Shown piece by piece: positions 1 through 9,839 of a stretch of 64,000 bases of DNA (the stretch's first letter is position 1; each line of letters starts with the position of its first letter). The stretch spans positions 434,001 through 498,000 of the forward strand of contig JAKJHU010000085.1 in NCBI GenBank assembly GCA_022316685.1. Reading direction: 5' to 3'. The DNA is from Progne subis subis (Eukaryota > Chordata > Aves > Passeriformes > Hirundinidae). The translations under genes were made by a program, and so were the position numbers. Below the pieces are notes generated by a model. The model did not search any database and was not told the DNA's origin. It saw only the letters and a list, made by a program, of their open reading frames with translations.

Positions 1-2226
1 ACGTGTGCTCCAGGTTTCTTTGTCCATAACAGTTCACAGAAGTGTGTCAGTCCGTAATTTCAAAAATGAGAATGTTTTTGAGAGTCTGAATTTCAGGTGG
101 TGCAGGAAATCACAGATTTTTGCCTCTGCCTGTGTCCCATTTGGAAGTGTGTCATCACTGCCCAGGAGCCAGCCATGGTGTGTTTGTGTGGATATATCCA
201 AGCCATAGCATTGTTGGATTCCTGGTGCTGTCTGGCTCCCAGAGTCTGAGGGAGGGAAGGAATGGACAGAGGAGATGACAGCCCAGTAAATTAATGTTCT
301 TCATTGTGGGGTTTTATTTCCTTTCTGCCCTTCTGAAACCCCAGAAGCAGCTCTAGCCTGACAGCGCAGGCAGGCTGGGATGAAAACTGCAAATGACCTT
401 TGTGAAACCTACTACGTAATCATGCAACTGGCAATAATTAAACACATTGAGAATCTTCTAGGAACTTTTCCTTAAATTGGCATGGCTGAAAGGCAGCAGA
501 TGGTATTTTTCATTCTCTCAGGACACCGCTGTGTGCTGTTCTTGAACATATCTTACCCGCTTTCCAAAGCGGGGTGACACTGAGCTATGGTGTAATTTAT
601 CACTTATTTAAACCTGCCTTTGATCCAAAACCAAGGGACATTTTGGTAACTGCCAGCCCCTGCTCCAGCTACACTGAAATCAGAGTGGTCCACACCCCAC
701 AGGAACCCCCAGCAGCAAGTTCATGAACCTTCCACTCACAGCACTGCAGTCACAGAGTTTGTAGCACCTCAAGTAACAAAGGCGTGTTTTTCTTTTAGGA
801 CTAGATCTCCTCTTGTTCCCCTGTAAACAAACTTGCTCTTCCTTTACAAAATGCTGCAGAGGAAAGGAAAAGCGCTTTTGTTTTTTTTGCCTTTTTCCAA
901 ACCTTGTATTTATCATTCTGTCTGTACAATATTTTTACTTTTAATCTTTTGTTTACAGTATTACTATAAAATGCTAAAACCCTTTCAGTGTGTGAAGTAA
1001 TGTGGGCTTATTTGACTGCTGGTTCTCTAAATATCTTTGGAAAGGTTTCTGCTCTTGAGTGAAGTGCCAGCCTTTGTCACAGCCCTCGTGCACTGTGACA
1101 GGACTGATGTCAAGCTGCAGTAGTGGATGGTAACAGCAAGGAATGAACTGCAATAATCAACTCAATCTCTTCTCCTGTTGCTGCAGTGGTTTGCTCATGT
1201 AGAAAAAAAAAAACAAATCCTTGTTTGGGTTTCAATTATTCATTATTTATGAAACAAGTGAAAAACAACATTTAATGAACTCTCCAACATCTTCTGGAGA
1301 GGAACTGGACAAGCACTGCTGCCACAGCACACACTGATTTGCAATGTGCATTATGAATTAACTCCTCAAAGTCCAGTGGGAACCCAGGCACAGCCTGGAT
1401 TCTCCATGGTGGGAGTATGACACAGCCCCTGGTGTTTCACAGCTCCTCTTCCTGGGGAGACACAGATTCTTTTGTGGCTCAGATCCACAGGGCCCTTTTA
1501 TTTGCTTTGTTCCTTCAGCCTCTCATCTGGAGCACAACTCCGGAATGCAGAGTGAAGCAGTTCACTTCTCTGACGGTGTTCACACCTCCACATTCCTGAA
1601 GACTGGAAGTTTTCTCCTCTTCAGCTTGGCCATAACTGAATATTTTCAGAAATCTACTGAGTCAAGTCTTTGTCTTACTGTAGGCTATTCCAGAGGCACC
1701 ATTATTTCAGGAGTTCCTTGAGTCCTCACAGTTTTCTTTCTGTAGTCTGGAGCTGCATCTCGTGCTCATTCCTCAGGTCCAAGCTGCTCTTGGGTAACTG
1801 TAGAACTAAATGGGGTCAAAACAAAGACCAGCACAGTTTTATGGGACTCTGGAATTAATCCACAAATGCTGTTGAGCATGCACAGGAGCTGACGGGCAGG
1901 GGCTTGCAGGGTTACTCAAATTTGATTTTAGAGCCAGGGAAAGCAGGACAGTCAACAAAGCCATTGAGCAGGGGCAATTGCACTGTACCAACTGCACTAA
2001 TGCAGCCAGTAAATCCCTTTGAGGCATTAGCAACACGTCTGCCTCAAAAATTCTTTAAAAGTTAGGGCCTAGTATATCAATATCAGCAAAAAAGAAAAGA
2101 GAGAAGGGTAGAGCCCTGTGAGGGGACAAACAGCCCAGTATTGTGCTCTGGTGCTGCTGTCACCCTCCATGATGGGCTCATGTGTGGGGTAACGCCTGTG
2201 CCAGGGTGACCCAGGTGTGACCTTAC
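1..2226. other. TCHP 3' flank, no gene resolved
   Basis: I see no convincing coding exon here. On the minus strand the region should contain the last TCHP exon (about 25 residues) and 3' UTR, but I could not find the conserved terminal peptide in any frame. A minus-strand AATAAA lies at 313-318 (TTTATT on the plus strand) and could end the transcript. The sequence is moderately AT-rich, with short ORFs that match nothing I recognise. Confidence 0.35.
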
Positions 2227-5200
2227 CCTGCTGTGCCAGCCCTCCTCACCCTCCTGCCTGTCCAGCTCCTGGAGGTGCTGCCGGGCCCATCCCTCCTGCT
2301 GTTCTTCCTCCTCCTCTCTCGAGCTGTGCTCTGTCCCCTGTGCAGGGGAAACTGGGGTGAGATGGGAGAGCCTCAGCAGCCAGGTGTGTACTGGGAGCTC
2401 AGCCTACCTGTGCCTGCAGCTCCCTCCTGCGGGCTCGCTGCTCTTCCTCCTCCTGCTCCTTCTGCCGGCGAGTCCCTTCCTTCGCCTCCTCCAGCTCTTT
2501 GATCAGCTGCTCTCGATACTTAATGGACTCTTCTTGGGCCCGTCTGTTTAACTGCATCTTCTCTTGGATCTGGCGCTGTCTGCCTGCAAGGACCTGGGCA
2601 AAGGGAGGGGATGGAGGGAGAAGATGGTTGGACAGTTCCCAGGAAACACACCAGACGAGCAAAAAAATTCCACCCTGGTGTGGAAGGCTCTAACTCTCCA
2701 GAGGGTGGTAGGTTACAAGTGGAATGGTGGTTTCATTGAGACAAGAGAGACGCATCATCAATGGAGGTCATCACCTCATTCATCAGGCGATCTCTGGCCA
2801 CCTTCTCTCTCTCCCATTCTTCTTCCCTCTTCTCCCACATTTTTTTTGCTTCCTCCCTGAAGGAGAGAGGAAGAATGATCTCTGAGGTTACCCCCGCTGT
2901 GTCCTCCACAGGCACAGATGAGCTGTCCTGTGCTCCAGAGGAGCGCTTGGGTTTCTCTTCAGGTTTGTTGCCTGCCAGTCCATCCCGCCTGTGCTTCTCA
3001 GTGACCCCTGAGCTGGAACTTTCAGCACACATGGACTCTTCAGGTGAGGCTCAGAGGTGTGCAGACTCACCTGAAGATAGTCTCAAGCTCTGCTTCCCTC
3101 TCCTTTTCCAGCTGGAGCTGTTCCTCGATGACCTTCTTCATCCAGGCCACGTCTGCCACCGCCCGTTCCCACTGGGGGATCTGCCGGCAGCTGATCCTCC
3201 TCTTCCTTCTCCAGGAGGGCTGATAAGATTTGCTTGTCTGTCTCCTGGAGAAAAACCACGGGATTAACAACACTCCAACAGCTTCCCAGCCTGTGGGAAG
3301 GGCTCCTGTAGGCATTACTGGTGACAGTGTCAAGGGTGAGCTCAGCAAGATGCTCCATCTGCTGCTTCCCCGTCAGTTTTGTGCTCCAGGCCCTGTGCAC
3401 AAGCTGGAAGGGGCCTCCTGATCAGCACGAATCAGAGGCAGACACAAACCACACACAGCAAGTTTTTTCACCACACAGCATCTATAAAGTATAAATGAAT
3501 CTCTTACCAGCTCCTCCTGTACCTGCTGCGCTCGTCTCCTTAACTGGACGTCACACTGATGTGTCAAAAAGCGACTGAAAGAGGAAAAAAACCAAAATTA
3601 AATTAAAAAAAAACAGTACCACACTGACTCTAAAGCACCATGTCATGGTACAGCAGCACTCAGGGAGCTACATCTGTGACAATGAGGAACCTGCTACCAG
3701 GAACAAAAAGCAGTAACAGCACCAGTGCTTCTGCTCCTTGGCTGCTGTGGGTGAGTCCACCAAAACCCAGATATTTACATCCTACCACTGCTACCTGGAA
3801 TATCTCCTTGTGCCCCAAGTACTGCTGTGGGCACAGGAACAGATTCCACCCAAAACAAGCTCCACTTGGTGTCCTACCCCAGGTCTTTCTTCCTCCGGTG
3901 CTCTTCCATTTGTTTCCTTTCTTCTTCCAAATTCTCCAGCTCCCACTGCTGCTTTAATAAATTCTCTTGTTCCTTTTTCAGCTTTGTTGCCTAAAAAGGA
4001 AAACACAGGCACCAAGAGAAAGTACATCAGAGAGCTACAACATCCCCAAGAGCATGCCTGACCAGAGTTTGTACCCTGTTCTGCTCCTCTGCAGGCAGGG
4101 AAAACCCTCCCTGCAGGGCAAACATGGAGAGAAGAGGTTAGGTCAGCCTTGCTGTATTTCCAAGTGAAGCAACAAATTCCTTTCTCAAACAAGGAGAAAG
4201 TCAAGATTACCTTTGTCTCCTGCAATTTCAGTTCTTCTATCTGCTGAAGCAATGTCTCTGCTTGCTGCTTCTCCAGCTGGCCCTTCTCTTCCTCTCGTCT
4301 TGTTCTTTCCAGCGCTTCCCCTCGTGCCGTTTCATACTCATTTTCATAACGTTTCTTCTCTTCGAGTTGGGTCACCTCTTCCTTTCCCAAAGAAAAGAAA
4401 ACAGCATTTCAGGTTAGCCTGAAACAAAGAAACAACTTCTGGCTCTGAAAATGCACAGAGCAGACTCCTGCAAGCTGGACGGCTTTGTTAACAGTGCCCT
4501 TCTTGGAAGCAGCTCCTGTGGCACAAGTGTCACCCCTCCACCTGCACACGCATTTCAGAATCCTCCCAGTGACCAGAACACCAGGGCTACCCCCATACCT
4601 TGTTTTGTTGCCTTAGCTGATCACCCCAAGCCTCTCTCCCATGCTTCCTGCGCAGCTCTGACTCCGCCTGGAGACACAATAGATGCAGCAGGGCCATCAG
4701 TGCCAGAGGTGCTGTCCCCCAGGATCTTCTGGACCCCCTGGCCCTGAAATCCCAGCAGGATCTGTTCCTGCAGAGGTGGGCTCAGCTGAGTGTCCAAGGT
4801 GCCCACCAGGTCCTGCGCTGAGGGTCATTGTCACATGGGAAACACCACAGTGACAGTGATACAGGACTGTGACGCTGGAGCAGAACGTGGGTGGAATAAA
4901 GAATGAGGAAGCACTACAGCACGGCAGGTACAACTGAGATATTAAGATTTATATTTTTTATATTATTTCTATTTTATGCACCTGAGATATTTACATTGCT
5001 AGCTCTGAAAATTTGCTCAGAGCCTGAACAGATTTCTGACTTTTAAAAATACAGCTTTGAGAGGGCTTCTTAAAGCTATTTAAACTTGAATCCCTTTCAC
5101 TTTGCCTTTTGTTTATCAGAACTTGGGGCACTTGCTGTGATGCAAGATGAGTGACAACAGTAGAGATATGATGACTTTCAAGTTAAAAACTGGTTTAATA

Positions 5201-5916
5201 TACAAGGTAGCAGGGACTCAAGAGAAAGCAACTTCACCTCTTGGGGCTCCGCGCTGTTTTTGTTCCAGCCGTCGTGCAGCAGGGGCTCAGCAAACTGGGA
5301 ACACAGAGCTGCGTCAGGTCAGGACACGGGAGTGCTCGGCATCCCAAACCCCGCCGAGGCTGACCGGGGTGCAGGGCACCAAGCGGCGGCAACTCCAGCA
5401 AGTCCCGCTGGTACAGCCGAAGCACGGGAGCGGCCCTTCACCGGACGAGCCCCGGGATGCTGGACGAGCACGGCCGGGCCGCTCCCTCACCTTCCTCCCG
5501 TACTCTGCGGCGCCGTCCCGCAGCTCCCGGCTCCGCATCCCGCCGCGCCGCCGCTCCCGCAGCTCCGCCGCCAGCGCCTCCCGCTCCTCGCCCAGCAGCC
5601 GCTCCAGCCGCTCCCGCCGCCGCTCCAGCCGCGCCGCCGCCTCCTCCGCGTCCCGCCGCGCCGCCGCCGCGCTGCTGCACACACCGGCGGTCAGGGGGAG
5701 ACCCCGGCACCCGCCCCGGGACCCCGCCGGACCGCGGCCGTACCTGGGCGGGGGGACGCGGGGCTCGCTCCAGCGCGCCTGCAGGGAGCAGCAGGCGGCG
5801 GCGCGGGCGAAGGCGCGGCTGGTGCTCTCCCACTGCTGCCGGCGCCGCGCCTCCAGCTCCCGCCGCTCGGCCGCCCGGCGCTCCGGGCCGCGGCCCCACC
5901 GCAGCCACAGCGACAT
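2227..5916 (-). CDS. TCHP: Trichoplein keratin filament-binding protein (partial 3' end, one frameshift)
   Basis: Coiled-coil protein of keratin filaments, desmosomes and the mother centriole; the family activates Aurora A and restrains primary cilium assembly. Coding exons in transcript order: 5744-5916, 5491-5674, 5238-5294, 4599-4667, 4211-4381, 3878-3990, 3508-3574, 3071-3244, 2775-2856, 2408-2593, 2227-2337 (or ending at 2250). All have GT-AG borders and matching phases. The ATG at 5914-5916 opens a basic, Arg/Glu-rich helix beginning [10 protein letters not shown]. Recognisable family blocks are [58 protein letters not shown] and [16 protein letters not shown]. About 462 codons are recovered against about 498 aa in human. 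The final exon was not found. Exon 3071-3244 has one base too many near 3181-3190, which breaks the frame after residue ~296. Exon 2 has a CAGCAG tandem acceptor. Confidence 0.9.
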
Positions 5917-6500
5917 CACAACGGGCCCACCTCCGACGGCTCCCGCCGAGGGACACGACGAGACGGGCTCCGCGAGCACGGAGGGAGGCGGGGACCGACG
6001 GAGAGAGGCGGGGAGAGAGGGAGGCGAGCAGAGAGGGGTGGGAGATGGAGCGGCGGCGGGGGTTCGGTTCGCTCCGACCCGGCCCGACCCGACCGGAGCG
6101 CTCGCGGGATGCGCGGATCCAGCCCGAGCCGGGCGCGGTGTCGCTGTGCCGGTTTGGAGCGCGCAAGCACCGCGGGGTTTGTGGCGCTGTAAATATTTCA
6201 GGGGTTAAAGGTTTCTGTTTGTGCCCGCCTTGGCAGGGCACCAGCGCGGCGCCGCCCGCAGCGAACCCAAGCGGACCGGCCGCTGCGTGACCCGGGACAG
6301 GCCGGGCACCGCCGGAGGGCATCCCGAAGTGAGCTCTGAACGTCTCGGGACGAGCTCCGAGCACCCTGGGGTGGGCTCAGGCACCCCGAGAGGGGCTCCA
6401 AGCGTCCCGGGAGGGGGTCCGGGCACCACGGGAGCCTGGCAGCGGGGAGGGAGGTGGCAGCAGCCGGCAGCCCCCGCCGGTGACCCGCAGCTCCCCGCAC
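5400..6500. promoter_or_regulatory. CpG island over TCHP 5' end
   Basis: Very GC- and CpG-rich sequence covers the first two coding exons of TCHP and about 600 bp upstream. It is the likely TCHP promoter. The long ORFs that open in almost every frame here reflect base composition, not genes. Imperfect GC-rich repeats (GGGACGAGCTCCGAGCACC-like) lie at about 6330-6430. Confidence 0.55.
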
Positions 6501-6916
6501 CCGCCTTGTATCCGCATCCGCCCTGCCAGCCACCGATCGCTATCGCCCACGACCTGTTTTTCCAGAATAACCGGTAAAAAAACCACCGTATTTGGGGTCC
6601 TGTCACCGGCAAGTCCGCTCCCCACGCAGCGAACGGGCTGAGCCCCCCTTCCGCTCCCACCCCTTCTTCACCTCTCTGTGTCCCCGCTCGGTGTCATTTT
6701 CCCACCCAACCCCTCATTGAGGTGTTTCATCACTCCCGCGCAGTTGAGGTTTGTTTTCCATCTGTTCCCTATAAAATATTTATCTCCCGTGAATAATTCA
6801 CGCCGGCCCGCCCGGCGCTCGGAACGCGGCCGGGAGCAGCACGGGGTCCCGCGTACGGCCAGGCCCCGAGGCTGAGGGGGCGATGGGGGCGCGGCCTCCT
6901 CATTGGGCTGCGAGTC

Positions 6917-6998
6917 CCGCCCCCTGCCGCTCCGGCCAATGGCTGCGCACCGGCCGTACGGCCGGTGCGCAGCCATTGGCCGGAGCGGCAGGGGGCGG
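6917..6998. promoter_or_regulatory. 82-bp perfect palindrome with mirrored CCAAT and GC boxes
   Basis: Two 41-bp arms (6917-6957 and 6958-6998) are exact reverse complements with no spacer; I checked the bases from the centre (GTAC, 6956-6959) out to the arm ends. Each arm carries a GC box (CCGCCCCC/GGGGGCGG) and a CCAAT box: 6936-6940 on plus, and 6975-6979 as ATTGG, i.e. CCAAT on minus. The next outer pair (6916/6999) mismatches. The element ends 97 bp before the GLTP ATG and lies between divergent TCHP and GLTP, so it probably forms the GLTP core promoter with symmetric NF-Y/Sp1 modules. A further ATTGG is at 6902-6906. An assembly fold-back artefact is the alternative. Confidence 0.85.
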
Positions 6999-7095
6999 AG
7001 CGTGGCGTGGGCGCGCTGCCGGGTCGGCCCCCGCTTCCCTCAGAGCCCCCTCAGCCGGGGAGCGGTGAGGGGGAAAGGGGGAAGGTGCGTGGGTC

Positions 7096-9276
7096 ATGGC
7101 GCTGCTGCTGGAACACGAGTTCAAGCCTCTGCCGGCTGATAAACAGATCGAGACTTTGCCTTTCCTGGAGGCCGTGGCGCACCTGCCGCCGTTCTTCGGT
7201 GAGACCGGGGTGGCCGGGGCTGGGAGATGCGGGCTGGGACCAGGCCTGCTTGCGGGCTCAGCCGCTCAGGGGTGCCCCCTCCCCAGCTCTGGGTGGTCAC
7301 CCCCCTACCTGATCAGGGCTCACGCCGGGCTTGGCTGCTCTGCCGGCGCCAGGGTTGCATCACGATCCTGTCAAACCCGCCGAGCAGCCCCGTTGGGTAG
7401 CGTCCTGCCGTCCCCCGGAGCACCGCATCCTGAGGCATCGCCCGGGCCAGGAGCTGCCATCCCACCCATGGATCCCACCCCGTGTCGGGACATGGGTGGG
7501 TGTCGGCGTGGCCGCCCTCGTGGCACGATGTGCCCGCCGCTCTCCACAATGTCAGCTATTGTGTGGAGGCTGGGTGGCAGCCCCGGAAGGGCAGGACGTG
7601 GGGCTGCCTGCCTGCGGACGGGCAGCGTCCGGTGCCGGTCAGGCTGTTCCAGGACGTTCTGCCAGGGCTGTGTCCCGGAGCCAGGGGGGTTGGAGGTCAC
7701 TGGTGGGGCTGCAGTAGATGGCAGGGTGTCCCAAAGGCCAACAGCCGTGTACGAAGCTCGGAGATCCTTTTCTAGTCTCGCTGGTGTGTCTCAGTGGCCG
7801 AGCTGTGCTTAAAGTGAAACCTGTTTGTTAGGGGAAGTCTGCGGTGTCCCCTGTGTCACCAGTGTCTAACTCTCTTCCCCCTGTCTCCACAGATTGCCTG
7901 GGGACTCCCATCGTCTACTCACCAGTCAAAGCAGACCTGACTGGAAATATCAAGGTAGGAAGGGACTCGGGAGGACTCAGAGAGGAGAATCCCTGGGGAG
8001 AGATGCTGTGGGACTGGAGGTGTTTCAAAAGGCTTTTCTTCCCACAGGGACTTTGGGCTCAGCGGTGGCTCATCCGGCCGCAGGTTTATTCCTGAGGCTC
8101 CTGCTCAAAGTCCCTGCTCCTGGAGCCAACCTCCTTTTCTGCCCTCAGAAAATCCGGGCGGTTTATGACTCCAACCCTGCCAAGTTCAAAACGCTGCAGA
8201 ACATCCTGGAGGTGGAGAAGGAGCTGCACGGCTCGGCCTGGCCCAAGACAGGCGCGACGCTGGCGCTGATGTGGTTGAAAAGGTGACTCATGGCGTCGGG
8301 AGCTGCTCCGGCTGTGTCCCGACATGTGGGGAGCCAGAGGAGGCCAAATGGAGGCTGCGTGTGCTGGGCTGGTCCCTGTGGGCTGGGACTGGCAGCGTGG
8401 GGTGCTGTGCTTGGGGAGCACAGCTGTTAGGAACCTCCTCTGCAAATCTCCCTCCTGGGAATGCACAGGGGAGCTCAACCTCAGAGTGTGAGCTCACAGA
8501 TTGGACAGGTCAGGACCCTGCAGTGCCTGGAGGATCCATGGGGCTGTACCTGACCCTGCCCAGCTCAGCCCTGGCCTCACCTGAGGGTTCCATCCTGCCC
8601 TGGGGGCTCCGTCCTGCCCTTCTCTCTCTCTTCCCTGGATGGACACACAGGGACAGGCACCAGCTCTGCAAGAGAGGAGGCACTGCCAGGACTGTGGGGT
8701 TTCTGGGATGCTCTGAAACACTGGAAGCTGAGAAACCGCACCCGCTTCCCTGAGCCAAACATCTCTGCTCTTCTCCCAGGGGTCTGAAATTCATTCTGGT
8801 GTTGCTGCAGAGCATCTCAGATGGCGAGAGGGATGAGGAGCATCCCAACCTCATCCGAGTGAACGCCTTGAAGGCTTACGAGATCGCGCTGAAGAAATAC
8901 CACGGCTGGATGCTGCAGAAGCTCTTCACGGTGAGCATTCCCTCCCTCTCCAAGCATCCCACCATCATCCCTAAGGCTGTTCCCATGCACTGACAGGTGT
9001 CTGGAGACCCCACGGCGCTGGTGCATGGGAACCACCCAGCCCATGGTCTCTGTTGGGTTTGTGGGAGTCACACACCCTCTCCCTGTTTTATAGGGCTCAG
9101 TCTATGCACTTCCCTACAAATCCGATTTGCTGAAGGCCTTGGAGAAAGGCAAAGAAGTCAAGGAAGAGGAAAGCATAGAAAAAATTCACCAGTTCCTCAC
9201 GAGGGTCACTCCAATCCTGGATGCAATTTATGAGATGTACACAAAGATGAACGCTGAGCTGAGCTATAAAGCCTGA
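7096..9276 (+). CDS. GLTP: Glycolipid transfer protein
   Basis: Cytosolic protein that moves glycosphingolipids between membranes and binds VAP proteins at the ER. Exons: 7096-7198, 7893-7954, 8149-8282, 8780-8930, 9094-9276; all GT-AG, phases consistent, 210 aa with TGA at 9274-9276. The start MALLLEHEFKPLPADKQIET matches the family N-terminus. The sugar-headgroup residues are present: D49, N53 and K56 (human D48, N52, K55), W97 in LMWLKR and H141 in KKYHGW. One residue is inserted relative to the 209-aa human protein, in the TPIVYSPVKAD segment. The gene is intact and compact (2.2 kb). It is transcribed away from TCHP, with the 82-bp palindrome just upstream. Confidence 0.97.
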
Positions 9277-9465
9277 AGCTGGCACAGGATTGGCACAGAT
9301 TAAATAACGTGTGGTGGGTGTTACCTATGTCTTCATCACTGAGGCAGCTGGGGCGGCTCCCAGCTCTCCGGTGACTTGGATTCCTTTCTGGATCTGCAGT
9401 GGATAACGTCTTTTCTAACCACAGAAAAAAAAAAATAGCAATTAACTTTCTATTAAGAATACGGC

Positions 9466-9471
9466 AATAAA
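9466..9471 (+). terminator. GLTP polyadenylation signal
   Basis: AATAAA lies 190 bp after the GLTP stop codon. A second AATAAA at 9827-9832 could serve a longer 3' UTR. Confidence 0.6.
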
Positions 9472-9839
9472 ACAATTGTGGGTGTCACCCTCAGATTTCC
9501 CAAGAGGAAGAACGAGCGTTTCTAGTCCCAGCTCTCGGATTCCTGTCTTCAGTGGGGCAGGGAATGAAGTGTCCTGCTGATGAATGAAGCAGCGCTTGGA
9601 CTGTTCCTGGAGCCCACCAACGAGCACCTCGTGTTGATTGGATTGTCCTGGAATGATTCCCGTGGTGGAGGAGCTGATGACTTTCCCCGGGTGACCCCAA
9701 CTCCTCCAGTGCCGGCGTGGGATCGAGCCCCTCCATGGGATTGGGAAACCAGGGACTGTCCCATGGTGTTTGCGGTGCCTTATGAGCCCCCCCCTCGCCT
9801 CCCGAGCCCCGGCGGGAGCAGCAATTAATAAAAACTGAC

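Noticed and set aside
3175..3200. Programmed frameshift or micro-intron in TCHP
   Set aside because: There is no slippery site or workable intron. The same type of +1 event occurs in two unrelated genes, so an assembly error is simpler.
5147..6208. Long plus-strand frames opposite TCHP exons 1-3
   Set aside because: They mirror the GC-rich antisense of real TCHP exons and are Arg/Ser/Pro-rich without family resemblance.
6771..6776. TATAAA as the GLTP TATA box
   Set aside because: It lies about 325 bp before the ATG and upstream of the CCAAT/GC-box palindrome. The promoter looks CpG-type, so a TATA role is not supported.
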